Of a DNA stretch of 64,000 bases, positions 8,296 through 16,622 are shown piece after piece; within the stretch, counting starts at the first letter, position 1, and the number at the start of each line of letters is the position of its first letter. The DNA is from Gammaproteobacteria bacterium (GTDB taxonomy: Bacteria; Pseudomonadota; Gammaproteobacteria; Xanthomonadales; SZUA-36): NCBI GenBank assembly GCA_024279945.1, contig JAJRRA010000048.1:175800-239799 (forward strand), written 5' to 3'. The notes below the pieces were generated by a model. The model ran no database searches, was not told the origin of the DNA, and saw only the letters and a list, made by a program, of their open reading frames with translations. The translations under genes and the position numbers were made by a program.

Positions 8296-8577
8296 TCAAT
8301 GATCAACTTGTTCTCCAGCAGCCTGCAGGAGAATCACATCCTTGTTCCTGTCCAGAGTGCGGACACCGATACCCTTCACATTAACCAGTTCATCAAGGTG
8401 AGTGAATGGGCCGTTGGCTTCGCGGTACTCGATGATCAGAGCTGCTTTGCTGAGACCAACACCATTGAGGTTCTCGGCTATTTCCTCCGCCGAGGCAGTA
8501 TTGATATTTACCGGCTCCGCGGCCCAGGCCGAGGATGCCAGTATGCCGGTGGCGAGTAATGTAAGTAAAAATTTCAT
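8296..8577 (-). CDS. ComEA-like helix-hairpin-helix DNA-binding protein
   Basis: A 93-residue secreted protein. It has a signal peptide MKFLLTLLATGILASSAWA, with cleavage likely before AEPVN, and then one (HhH)2 domain: VNINTASAEEIAENLNGVG and NGPFTHLDELVNVKGIG. ComEA-type proteins bind incoming DNA in the periplasm during natural transformation; small standalone forms also occur in non-competent species. The start is set at MKFLL (8577), not an upstream ATG at 8619, because it begins the signal peptide. No other competence gene is nearby, so a role in uptake is only inferred. Confidence 0.85.
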   Translation of the reverse strand: MKFLLTLLATGILASSAWAAEPVNINTASAEEIAENLNGVGLSKAALIIEYREANGPFTHLDELVNVKGIGVRTLDRNKDVILLQAAGEQVDH

Positions 8578-8713
8578 GTCGGTCTCCCTGTGTCTGTATT
8601 TATCGATCTGATTGCCCATAAATGGGCCCCTTCCAATTGCAGGGATCAGAGTAAGCGGTATTGGAAAACCCGGGCAGTCGAATTCTCCTTGAGTTTGTGT
8701 AGGAAAACGACTC

Positions 8714-8728
8714 TCTCAAGTTTTGAGA
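8714..8728. promoter_or_regulatory. short palindrome upstream of the small unknown gene
   Basis: TCTCAA-GTT-TTGAGA is a perfect 6-bp inverted repeat about 60 bases before the ATG at 8786. The half-site TCTCAA recurs at 8766-8771 and a related CCTTGAG lies just upstream. It may be an operator for the small gene; evidence is positional only. Confidence 0.25.
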
Positions 8729-8785
8729 ACAAGCTGGGTTTCAATATGCACAGGCAATTACGAATACTCTCAAAGGGTGTATAAA

Positions 8786-9013
8786 ATGAAAGCAAACCAG
8801 GATCTGATTGGCAAGACGATTAGCGGGATTGTGGCGGTAACGGAAGCGGGTGAAAGTGTACGGGAAATCTGGATGTTGCAGTTTTCCGATGGTACTCACG
8901 TTGAATTTGTATCCCCATCTGCCAGACGCCGCCTGAAGCGGTCTGCGCAGCGCCGAAAAATCTTGATCAGCAGACCTTCAAACGAGCTCCAACTGTCTCT
9001 GAATGTGGCCTGA
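8786..9013 (+). CDS. small basic protein of unknown function
   Basis: A 75-residue protein I do not recognise. It starts at ATG 8786, shortly after AAAGGGTGTATAAA; an upstream in-frame ATG at 8723 overlaps the palindrome at 8714 and is less likely. The N-terminal half (LIGKTISGIVAVTEAGES) looks beta-rich, followed by a strand WMLQFSDGTHVEFVSP and a strongly basic helix ARRRLKRSAQRRK. A nucleic-acid-binding role is possible but is inference. It stands alone on the plus strand between two minus-strand genes, and its stop lies just before the DnaA-box palindrome. Confidence 0.5.
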   Translation: MKANQDLIGKTISGIVAVTEAGESVREIWMLQFSDGTHVEFVSPSARRRLKRSAQRRKILISRPSNELQLSLNVA

Positions 9014-9372
9014 AAACTTATCCACAAAGCTTGTGGATAAGCCTGTGAGGAAAGTCCCGGCGCCACAGACAGCGTACGAGTCGCTCCTGTTTGATCAAAA
9101 ATTGATCATATATAAATAAACCTTTATTTTCAATATCTTAGAATTTTTCTAATTCAGGCGATGCGAATGAATTTATGCCGAAAATGGGCCGCAAAAACAA
9201 TCAGTCACTTGTGTATAAATAATTCGAAACCAATCGAGGAAGTCGCCGTAACTCATTGAATAAATCCTTGTGACAGGCAAAATTAGTTTCAATTAATTGC
9301 ATCAATTAGAACTTCTGTAAGAGCCCGCTTGCGGGCGAATTGGCTTCGTAATAATCGCCCGCAAGCGGGCTC
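9014..9372. other. 359-base AT-rich intergenic spacer
   Basis: The spacer between the small unknown gene and sbcB has no supportable coding frame. It holds the DnaA-box palindrome (9017-9041), a GATC-containing AT-rich core (9091-9155), a single minus-strand DnaA box (9210-9218) and the left arm of a dispersed palindrome (9315-9338) whose right arm covers the sbcB stop. Apart from the GC-rich repeat at its right end it is clearly more AT-rich than its neighbours. Confidence 0.6.
9017..9041. promoter_or_regulatory. inverted pair of perfect DnaA boxes
   Basis: Two exact copies of the DnaA-box consensus TTATCCACA face each other (9018-9026 plus strand, 9032-9040 minus strand), forming a perfect 11-bp-arm palindrome with loop AGC. 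A third box of the E. coli R2 type, TTATACACA, is at 9210-9218 on the minus strand. Between them lies an AT-rich stretch (about 9091-9155) with two TTGATCA repeats, each carrying a GATC site. It could be a DnaA-titration or origin-like site. On the minus strand the hairpin is followed by TTTT, so it could instead be a weak terminator. Confidence 0.55.
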
Positions 9373-9378
9373 TTACAG
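9315..9378. repeat. dispersed palindromic repeat overlapping the sbcB stop codon
   Basis: Perfect 24-base inverted arms (9315-9338 and 9355-9378) surround a 16-base loop; the core is AGAGCCCGCTTGCGGGCG. The right arm contains CTTACAG, which read on the minus strand gives the last Leu codon and TAA stop of sbcB. The same arm sequence recurs at 33141-33343 after truB, where it again supplies CTG-TAA. It probably doubles as a transcription terminator. Confidence 0.8.
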
Positions 9379-10824
9379 ATTTTCCAGGCCGATTTCCAAG
9401 ACCCAGGCTTCCAGTTGATCCAGAATACTTTGTGCCTGTGGCTCATCGCGCTTCAGTTCCCTTGCCCTGGCCATTTCATGCCTGAATTCCTGCAGGGTAA
9501 AATGCACCGAATCCTGCGCATCAATCAACCTGGCTTTGCGGTCCTTATTCCACACCTCTGCCTCTTCCATTGAAAGCGTATCGGGGTAGTTCCTTGCCCG
9601 GTAACGGAACAACATCAGGGGCAGGCGCTGGTCCTGGAATGACCACAAATGGACACCCAGTTTGTCCGCAGGCACTTCGCGAATTTTTTTCATCAAGTGC
9701 CGGTCGGCCTGTGAGAAAAACCCGCCACTGTAGAGCATAAGATCTGGATCGTTCGTTGCCGAACCATCTGTGTTTGAGGCCGAGAAAACTTCTGCAACTT
9801 TATGCCGGACCAACGCCAGGGACGCGACCAGGCGACGCGCATGCCGGCGACACAAATCCGGGTCCAATTGGATGCGCTGCAGATCGACACCCTTGAGCGT
9901 AGCAGCCGGTGCAAGCATGGGTACGTGATTACTGTGGACAGCCTTCAGCGGTAGTCTCTCGATACCTTCGGGCATATCTGCAGCCGGTGTAAACACCAGG
10001 TCGTGAATCACTTCAGCAGGCTGCTCTATAAGCGGGGCCGGATCGGCCATCAGGTCAAACACAATAACTGACTTGGGTCGACCAGGTATCACGGCAAGTG
10101 GCAACACCAGGGAAGTACAGCCACGGTTTGCCGGTATCTTCGAAGACGTGTGCAGAAGTGGCCTGGGCTCCACCGGGTCCAGCAGTTTCATAACCTGCTT
10201 CTGATTGCGCAGACTCAGCCCCCATTCAAACAGGCGTGGCTGGGTTTTCCTCAGCAAGCGTGCGAGATCGATAGTGGCGCGCACGTCCGCCAGTGCATCG
10301 TGCGCACCTTCATGAGCTAGTTGGTTCGCTGCACTCAGATCCTCAAGACGGAAACTGGGTTTACCGGGCTCGTGCATCGGCCAGTGAATGTTCTCCGGGC
10401 GCAGAGCATAGTACATACGAGCGAGATCAATCAGATCCCAGCGGCTATTACCATTTTTGTACTCACGCTCATAGGGATCATACAGGTTGCGGTAGAGAAG
10501 GTTCCGCGTGACCGTATCGTCAAAACGAATACTGTTGTAACCCGCGCTGCAGGTACCTGGCTGCATCATCTCGTCCAGGATATGCTGTGCGAACCTGGCT
10601 TCAGTCTCACCCTTTTGGCGTGCTTCCTGGGGCGTGATACCGGTGATCAGGCAGGCCATGGGATGAGGCAGTACATCATCTGCCGGTGAACAGTACCAGA
10701 CTACCGGGTCACCGATGCAATTAAGGTCAGCATCGGTTCTTTGTGCCGCAAACTGTGATGGCCGGTCCGCCATCGGCCGGGCGCCGAAGGTTTCGTAGTC
10801 GTGCCAGAGAAATGAAGACTCCAT
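9373..10824 (-). CDS. sbcB: exodeoxyribonuclease I
   Basis: A 3'-5' single-strand DNA exonuclease of 483 residues, matching the roughly 475 of E. coli ExoI. The DnaQ-like catalytic start FLWHDYETFGARP carries the first acidic residues of the DEDD set, and GYNSIRFDD and HDALADVRATIDLARLL carry the others. The C-terminal two-thirds contain the SH3-like and ExoI-C regions that clasp DNA and bind SSB. It lies eight bases downstream of recR, so the two recombination and repair genes probably share a transcript. The stop codon is embedded in the palindromic repeat at 9315-9378. Confidence 0.95.
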   Translation of the reverse strand: MESSFLWHDYETFGARPMADRPSQFAAQRTDADLNCIGDPVVWYCSPADDVLPHPMACLITGITPQEARQKGETEARFAQHILDEMMQPGTCSAGYNSIRFDDTVTRNLLYRNLYDPYEREYKNGNSRWDLIDLARMYYALRPENIHWPMHEPGKPSFRLEDLSAANQLAHEGAHDALADVRATIDLARLLRKTQPRLFEWGLSLRNQKQVMKLLDPVEPRPLLHTSSKIPANRGCTSLVLPLAVIPGRPKSVIVFDLMADPAPLIEQPAEVIHDLVFTPAADMPEGIERLPLKAVHSNHVPMLAPAATLKGVDLQRIQLDPDLCRRHARRLVASLALVRHKVAEVFSASNTDGSATNDPDLMLYSGGFFSQADRHLMKKIREVPADKLGVHLWSFQDQRLPLMLFRYRARNYPDTLSMEEAEVWNKDRKARLIDAQDSVHFTLQEFRHEMARARELKRDEPQAQSILDQLEAWVLEIGLENL

Positions 10825-10832
10825 TTCAGGGG

Positions 10833-11428
10833 TTACACTTCCTGCCGGCTTGCAAATGCGTGGGCAATGGTGGATTGGTCGGTGTACTCGAGCTCCCCGC
10901 CCAGTGGAACACCGTGAGCGATGCGGCTGATAGCTATGTCGTGTTTTTGCGCCATACGCTGCAGGTAGAATGCAGTTGCCTCGCCCTCAACGGTCGGATT
11001 GGTTGCAATGATCATTTCCCGGGGGGATGGTCTTTCAGGCGCTCGGCCAGTTCTTCCAGGCCCAGATCGGCCGGACCAATACCGTCGAGCGGGGACAAAC
11101 GCCCCAACAAAACAAAATAGCGGCCCTGGTAGCCGGTGGCGTTCTCAATGGCGATGACGTCACTGGGAGATTCCACGATACACAACAAGGATGGGTCACG
11201 CCGTTCATTGGAACAAATGCGGCAGATCTCGTTTTCCGTCAGATCCCGGCAGTCCCGGCAACGGCCAATTCGCTCCATTGCCTCTTCCAGTACAGTGGAC
11301 AGGTGCTTACCCCCGTCCCGGTCACGCTCCAACAAGTGTAATGCCATTCTCTGCGCCGACTTGGGGCCCACGCCCGGAAGGCAGCGCAACGCTTCCACCA
11401 ACTGCTCAAGAAGCGAATTATCACTCAT
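10833..11428 (-). CDS. recR: recombination mediator RecR (frameshifted as sequenced)
   Basis: RecR acts with RecF and RecO to load RecA on gapped DNA. The 5' frame (11012-11428) encodes the helix-hairpin-helix [17 protein letters not shown], a C4 zinc finger [16 protein letters not shown] and the Toprim start [13 protein letters not shown]. It then ends early after RLKDHPPGK. The rest, [17 protein letters not shown] to the end, continues in another frame down to 10833. One extra G in the six-G run at 11021-11026 joins them into a normal 198-residue protein. It sits in the usual dnaX-ybaB-recR order. The break is probably a homopolymer error, but taken literally the gene is split. Confidence 0.9.
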
Positions 11429-11511
11429 ACATAAACTCGACTAGCGTGATCGAAGGGCCAGCGCGCATATGGTGCCGGTCTCCCGGATACTGGCGCCATA
11501 TGCGGACACAT

Positions 11512-11832
11512 TCAAAAGGGCAGTTTTATGCCCGGAGGCAGCGGGATACCGGCGGTCATTTCCGACATACGTTCCTGCATATTCTCAGCAACCCGGTTCA
11601 CGGCATCATTGACTGCTGCAGTCACAATATCTTCAAGCATTTCGCGATCATCCAGCAGTGAAGGATCGATCTGGATCCTGCGCACGGCATGTTTGCCTGA
11701 CATAGTGACCTTTACCAGGCCGCCACCGGCCTCACCGGACACTTCCATCCGGGCCAGTTCTTCCTGGGTTTTTTGCATTTCTTCCTGCATTTTCTGGGCT
11801 TGTTGCATCAAGCCTGCGAGCTTACCTTTCAT
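11512..11832 (-). CDS. ybaB: YbaB/EbfC family nucleoid-associated protein
   Basis: A 106-residue DNA-binding protein of the YbaB/EbfC family, which forms tweezer-like dimers and is almost always found between dnaX and recR, as here. The N-terminal helix [20 protein letters not shown], the central [18 protein letters not shown] and the [17 protein letters not shown] helix are standard. The Met-rich N-terminal helix should be coiled coil. It lies 40 bases after dnaX and 83 bases before recR. Confidence 0.93.
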   Translation of the reverse strand: MKGKLAGLMQQAQKMQEEMQKTQEELARMEVSGEAGGGLVKVTMSGKHAVRRIQIDPSLLDDREMLEDIVTAAVNDAVNRVAENMQERMSEMTAGIPLPPGIKLPF

Positions 11833-11872
11833 TTTCTACCTCTAAATAAATTTGAATTGGAGTCCTGGAATC

Positions 11873-13579
11873 TCATTGAAGAGGTTGAATCGAATCTTCG
11901 ACAATGTGTGCACCCAGTTGTTCTTTCAATGCCTTGACGGTTGGATCATCGTTGATGGCTTTTTCGGCTTCATTCATGTTTTGAAGATTCTGGTGCCGAT
12001 CCCGTTCTGCCGCAGTAATGAGCTCTGTGGTGTCACTGTTGATCAGATTGACAGCTACCGTATGGCCTACTTTCTGGCTGATCGCCCGGCCCAGTTGATT
12101 GATGCAGCTTTGGGAACCCAGGTGTTTGAGCGACTGTGTAATCACGAAATCCCAGCGCTCATCATCGCGGGACTTCAGGTGCACGTTGCGCGCCAATTCG
12201 CGCACTTGACCACTGATTTCTAACTCTGTCTGCAATGACATCCACTCAGCATCTGCAGGGGAGCTTGTACTGGCCTGAGGCGGAGGATCCACCGGCGGCA
12301 TGCTGCAGGGTGAAGAAAACAGCTCAGTTTCATACGGCCCGTCTGTCTCCTGCTGATCATTTGATCGTGTTGCTGTCTTGACTGCAGCCGGCCTGACCGG
12401 TGGCGGCTGCTTGACTGATAGCGACTGCCTGGCTTGCGGAGCGCCCGGCCCGGCCCCCTTTACTGAACCGGTACCGGAATCGCCGGACTGTGCAGAGACC
12501 GGCCTGAATGCCAGCATGCGCAACAGGGTCATCTCGAGACCGGTGCGGGGATCGGGCGCCAAGCCGAGTTCATCACGACCCTTGATGGCGATCTGGTAGA
12601 ACAACTGGGCATCTTCAGCTGAAATCAATTGACCCAGTTCCGTAATGGAATCCCAATCGCTGCGCTCCGGGTCGCGGTAGCCCGGCACACACTGCACCAG
12701 GGTGACCCGGTGCAGGGCTTCAGCCAGGCTGAGCAGCACGTTTTCCAGATCCCTGGACTGTGCAACCAATTCTTTAACAATGGCCAGTAAGTCCTCCGCT
12801 TCATCCGCGGCCAATGCCTTGATCATAGACGTCACGTGCGCGTGATCCACCAGGCCCAGCATATTCCTGACATCGGACATGGTCAGTTTGCCACCGCCAA
12901 ATGCGATGGCCTGATCCAACAGGCTGAGACCATCGCGCATGCTACCGTCTGCTGCCCGTGAAATACTCACCAGGGCCATGAATTCGGCCTCTATACCTTC
13001 GGACTCAACGATCAGTTTCAGGTAATCCGCGATTTGCTCCGGCAGCAATCTTCTCAGGTTGAATCGCAGACAGCGGGACAGAATAGTCACCGGAATTTTC
13101 TGTGGATCAGTGGTAGCCAGTACAAACTTCACATGCGGAGGTGGCTCCTCCAGGGTTTTCAGCAAAGCATTGAAGCTATGGCCTGAAAGCATGTGTACCT
13201 CATCAATGACATACACCTTGAAACGTCCGCGAGTCGGTGTGTAGTGCACTGACTCCAGCAACTCGCGCATGTCATCCACGCCGGTGCGGGAGGCCGCATC
13301 AATTTCCATCATGTCGACAAAACGGCCTTCATCGATATCAATGCAACTGGAGCACTCACCGCAAGGCCGGGAAGTGACCCCGGTTTCACAATTGAGGCAC
13401 TTGGCCAGAATCCGCGCGATGGTGGTCTTGCCAACCCCGCGCGTGCCGGTGAACAGGAAAGCATGGTGGACACGATCCTGATCTAACCCATTGATAAGGG
13501 CCTGTGATACGTGTTCCTGTCCAACCAGTTGATCAAATGATTTGGGGCGCCATTTCCGCGCCAGGACCTGGTAGCTCAT
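11873..13579 (-). CDS. dnaX: DNA polymerase III subunit tau (gamma/tau)
   Basis: The clamp-loader ATPase of 568 residues. It has Walker A GTRGVGKT (45-52), a zinc module from CETGVTSRPCGECSSC, DEVHMLS as Walker B and the sensor region LATTDPQKIPVTILSRC. After about residue 370 comes a Pro-rich linker and then a C-terminal tau domain that in other species contacts DnaB and the polymerase core. I saw no A-AAA-AAG slippery heptamer, so a short gamma product by E. coli-type frameshifting is not supported. The SRP RNA gene lies 120 bases upstream on the same strand. Confidence 0.95.
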   Translation of the reverse strand: MSYQVLARKWRPKSFDQLVGQEHVSQALINGLDQDRVHHAFLFTGTRGVGKTTIARILAKCLNCETGVTSRPCGECSSCIDIDEGRFVDMMEIDAASRTGVDDMRELLESVHYTPTRGRFKVYVIDEVHMLSGHSFNALLKTLEEPPPHVKFVLATTDPQKIPVTILSRCLRFNLRRLLPEQIADYLKLIVESEGIEAEFMALVSISRAADGSMRDGLSLLDQAIAFGGGKLTMSDVRNMLGLVDHAHVTSMIKALAADEAEDLLAIVKELVAQSRDLENVLLSLAEALHRVTLVQCVPGYRDPERSDWDSITELGQLISAEDAQLFYQIAIKGRDELGLAPDPRTGLEMTLLRMLAFRPVSAQSGDSGTGSVKGAGPGAPQARQSLSVKQPPPVRPAAVKTATRSNDQQETDGPYETELFSSPCSMPPVDPPPQASTSSPADAEWMSLQTELEISGQVRELARNVHLKSRDDERWDFVITQSLKHLGSQSCINQLGRAISQKVGHTVAVNLINSDTTELITAAERDRHQNLQNMNEAEKAINDDPTVKALKEQLGAHIVEDSIQPLQ

Positions 13580-13699
13580 AAAGTATTAAACAAAAGGTTA
13601 CGGTTTAAGGAATACATGAAGCCTCAACTATAACAGACCCGACCCACGAATATACCAGCCAGCACCGGGAGACTGATGCCATCTGTGGGCTCATATGGA

Positions 13700-13811
13700 G
13701 GCGACCCCTGTCCGCCACACCCCGGCGCCCGAGTCCATTGCTGCCGCTGCTCCCTTCCGGGCCTGACGGGGTTCACAACTTATCGTCGCGAGGGGGCCAA
13801 CAGGGGCCACC
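13700..13811 (-). ncRNA. ffs: signal recognition particle RNA (4.5S, small bacterial type)
   Basis: The minus strand carries the invariant SRP domain IV core GTCAGGCCCGGAAGGGAGCAGC (in two overlapping motifs: GTCAGGCCCGGAAGG and GGAAGGGAGCAGC), the Ffh-binding hairpin. The ends pair over 12 bases, GGTGGCCCCTGT with ACAGGGGTCGCC, defining a transcript of about 112 nt, close to the 114 nt of E. coli 4.5S RNA. It lies directly upstream of dnaX, a frequent position in Proteobacteria. Small frames on either strand here are spurious. The exact ends come from pairing only. Confidence 0.9.
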
Positions 13812-13968
13812 ACTGAACCGCTCCGGGGCAATTCAAGCACATCTATATTCCGGCACGGGAACGGCATTGTGCCGCAAGGCTGTGGCGGGTGCAATAGCCG
13901 GTGGAAAACCCGGGATACATAACAGCTAACTGGCGCCTCCAATCCTGACGGATCGTGTTCACAGCAGC

Positions 13969-14625
13969 CTATTCGCTTGGTAAAACATAGAAATATACCG
14001 ACATAAAATGGCTAAAACTGCCCAGCAATACAAACAGGTGAAAGATGGCGTGGTTGAATTTTATCCTTTCTATACTGTAGATAACGGCACCCGTTGTATA
14101 GGACACTCCGCCTGCAATCAGCCAAAACAGGCCATCTGCCGACAGATTATGAATCAGGGGCTTGATGGCAAAAATAATGACCCACCCCATGAATACATAC
14201 ATCAGTGTTGAGGCCAGATTGAATTTGCCGGTAAAAAACAGTTTCAGAATGATGCCGCTAAGCGCCAGCCCCCAGGATATTCCAAAAATGACCCAACCCG
14301 TTGTGCCATTCAGCGTGACCAGCGTAAACGGCGTATAGGTTCCCGCAATGAGCACATAAATGGTCGCGTGATCGAAGATACGCAATCGGCGTCGTACAAG
14401 CGGATTTTTAGCACTGTGGTAAAAAGTAGAAGCCGCGTATAAAGAAATCAGACTGGCTCCGAAAATGGCGAAACTGACAATATGCCAGACGTTTCCATGC
14501 ACGCTGGCATGAATGACCAGTAATACGAAGCCGATAATGCTGAGCAGCAGACCAAGGGCATGAGAAATAATATTGATCTTCTCCTCTCGTGGAGGATAAA
14601 TATTATCTGGCTTATCATCAATCAT
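13969..14625 (-). CDS. hemolysin III / PAQR family membrane protein
   Basis: A 218-residue protein with seven predicted membrane helices. It shows the family's conserved zinc-site residues: EEKINIISHALG at the start, the ASTFYHS motif and a C-terminal NHAIFHLFVLLGSFSHF stretch with several His. The family is named from a Bacillus protein with hemolytic activity in a heterologous host, but bacterial members more likely act in membrane lipid homeostasis, as related PAQR proteins hydrolyse ceramides. It is a single gene with its own spacing on both sides. Confidence 0.88.
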   Translation of the reverse strand: MIDDKPDNIYPPREEKINIISHALGLLLSIIGFVLLVIHASVHGNVWHIVSFAIFGASLISLYAASTFYHSAKNPLVRRRLRIFDHATIYVLIAGTYTPFTLVTLNGTTGWVIFGISWGLALSGIILKLFFTGKFNLASTLMYVFMGWVIIFAIKPLIHNLSADGLFWLIAGGVSYTTGAVIYSIERIKFNHAIFHLFVLLGSFSHFMSVYFYVLPSE

Positions 14626-14700
14626 TTACAATATATCTCAAGAATTATTCCAGAAGACTGACGGGCCTGAGCGATCGTCGCGAGGGAGAGCCGATTTGAG

Positions 14701-16080
14701 TCAGATTTTACGCCCCCTGACACTGCGCCCTTTTACCTTCCCGTTAGCCAGGTAACTGAGTACCTTGCGTACAGAACGCCGTTCAATCGCGATATAACTG
14801 CTCTGATCAAAAATATCAATCTTCCCAATCCGGGATCCGGGAAGACCCGCGTCTCCGGTTAATGCCCCCAACAGATCACCGGGGCGAATTTTATTTTTTC
14901 GGCCCGCATCAATCTGGATGGTAACCATGGGTGAACGCAGGCTGAACCCGGGCCGTCGATCCAGAGACTCGTGTACATCATAAATAGCCGGTTTGTTTTG
15001 AAACTGCCCGATCGCATTGACACGCACCTGTTCAGACTCGGTAAAAATACTCAGGGCTATCCCCTTCTTCCCTGCCCTCCCGGTGCGACCAATGCGGTGC
15101 ACATAAATTTCAGGATCACGCGGTAACTCATAGTTGATGACTGCCTGCAACGATTTGATGTCCAATCCCCGGGCGGCGACATCAGTCGCAACCAAAACCG
15201 AACAACTGTTGTTGGCAAAGCGAACCAGTACCTGGTCGCGCTTACGCTGATCCAGGTCACCGTGAATCGCCAGCGCCTCGATCTGCCGTTCGCGGAGAAA
15301 GCTGGCAACTTCGTCACACTGTTTCTTTGTGTGGCAGAACAGCAGTGCAGTATCGGGCTGATAGTGCTCAAATAACGCCAACAGCGTATTGTTACGCTCA
15401 TGCCTTTTTACCTGGTAAAACAATTCTTCAATGACACCGGGCTTGTGCGCAGACTCAGTAGTGACCGTCACAGGATTCCGTTGAACCGAGCGGCACATGC
15501 GTTTTATGGGCTCCGGATAGGTTGCGGAAAATAAGAGCGTTTGACGTGTTTTCGGTGTCTGGGCAATGATCCTGGCCATCACCTCGGAAAAGCCCATATC
15601 CAACATCCTGTCAGCTTCATCCAACACCAGCGTCTTCAGGCCATCAAGCCGCAAAGTCCCTTTTCGCAAATGATCCTGAATCCGTCCAGGTGTGCCGACA
15701 ACAATATGCGCTCCATGCCCAAGAGAAGCCTTTTGCGGGCTAAATGGCTTGCCGCCACACAACAACACCAGCTTGATATTGGCGGTGTTTCGGGCCAGGC
15801 GGCGAAGTTCTTTTCCAACCTGATCAGCCAGTTCCCGTGTTGGGCACAGCACCAGCGCCTGGATGCCAAAAAACTTTGGATTGATCTGGTGTAACAGGCC
15901 GATGCCAAATGCTGCTGTTTTTCCACTGCCGGTTTTGGCCTGGGCAATGATATCCCGGCCTTCCAGCACGTGCGGTAAACTCTGTGCCTGCACAGCCGTC
16001 ATTTTTTTGTAGCCAAGCGACTCCAGATTGACAAGCTGTGCCCTTGATATCGGAAGAGAACTAAAACGGTCACTGGCCAT
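14701..16080 (-). CDS. dbpA: ATP-dependent RNA helicase DbpA
   Basis: A 459-residue DEAD-box helicase. Visible motifs are Q-motif MTAVQAQSLPHVL, Walker A AKTGSGKTAA, PTRELA, VGTPGRI, DEAD in VLDEADRMLD, SATYP, VATDVAARGLD and HRIGRTGR. The final 75 residues, from TIQIDAGRKNKIRPGDLLGAL onward, are the DbpA RNA-binding domain that targets hairpin 92 of 23S rRNA in large-subunit assembly. The start MASDRF at 16080 is chosen because the N-terminus then lines up with E. coli DbpA; an in-frame ATG at 16134 would add 18 unsupported residues. Confidence 0.93.
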   Translation of the reverse strand: MASDRFSSLPISRAQLVNLESLGYKKMTAVQAQSLPHVLEGRDIIAQAKTGSGKTAAFGIGLLHQINPKFFGIQALVLCPTRELADQVGKELRRLARNTANIKLVLLCGGKPFSPQKASLGHGAHIVVGTPGRIQDHLRKGTLRLDGLKTLVLDEADRMLDMGFSEVMARIIAQTPKTRQTLLFSATYPEPIKRMCRSVQRNPVTVTTESAHKPGVIEELFYQVKRHERNNTLLALFEHYQPDTALLFCHTKKQCDEVASFLRERQIEALAIHGDLDQRKRDQVLVRFANNSCSVLVATDVAARGLDIKSLQAVINYELPRDPEIYVHRIGRTGRAGKKGIALSIFTESEQVRVNAIGQFQNKPAIYDVHESLDRRPGFSLRSPMVTIQIDAGRKNKIRPGDLLGALTGDAGLPGSRIGKIDIFDQSSYIAIERRSVRKVLSYLANGKVKGRSVRGRKI

Positions 16081-16177
16081 ACTTGTATGTCCGTATTTGA
16101 AATGATGCTGAATACTGGCCCGCCAGGCGGGCAATGCGACACCGGCAGAAGTTTGATTGTCGCTCCAACGCTGGTCG

Positions 16178-16516
16178 CTATGCAGAACTTGAGCCTGAAC
16201 CTATGAACTTCAAGCCCAGGATGCCGATAATGATAAGGCCAATAAATGCAATACGTTTTAAATCTGTACTTTCGTTAAACCAGATCATACCGACAATGAC
16301 CACGCCCACCGCACCGATCCCTGTCCAAATCGCATAAGCGCTACCCATTGGGATTACTTTCAGGGCACAGGAAAGGAAACCAAGACTGGCCACCATTGCC
16401 GAAAGCATGATAACTGAAGGCCAAAACCTTGTGAAGCCATCGGTCTGCTTAAGAGCCACAGCCCAAACGACTTCAAATAACCCGGCTATCACCAACAGAA
16501 CCCACTCCATATTCAT
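16178..16516 (-). CDS. sugE: SMR-family efflux protein, SugE/Gdx type
   Basis: A 112-residue, four-helix small multidrug resistance protein. The membrane-embedded glutamate lies in [15 protein letters not shown], and [15 protein letters not shown] matches the SugE/Gdx subgroup more closely than EmrE. Gdx proteins export guanidinium in exchange for protons. I looked in the upstream 100 bases for guanidine-riboswitch hairpins and saw none. Most likely a homodimer in the inner membrane. Subgroup assignment is good; substrate is inferred. Confidence 0.87.
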   Translation of the reverse strand: MNMEWVLLVIAGLFEVVWAVALKQTDGFTRFWPSVIMLSAMVASLGFLSCALKVIPMGSAYAIWTGIGAVGVVIVGMIWFNESTDLKRIAFIGLIIIGILGLKFIGSGSSSA

Positions 16517-16622
16517 TATCCTTTTCGCTCATCAGACAGCAAACACATGGAGGAGTGAGCACAAGCTACGGAGGGTCAGCCATCTGACATGGCTATCGTG
16601 ATCTACTTCGCCCCGGAATATA

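Noticed and set aside
11873..13579. Programmed -1 frameshift in dnaX
   Set aside because: No A-AAA-AAG heptamer seen in frame; the short gamma form is not supported.
13738..13929. Short frames across the ffs region as proteins
   Set aside because: They overlap the structured SRP RNA and have no ribosome site or homology.
16517..16622. Guanidine riboswitch before sugE
   Set aside because: I looked for the paired ACGR-loop hairpins and for a longer ykkC-type fold and found neither.
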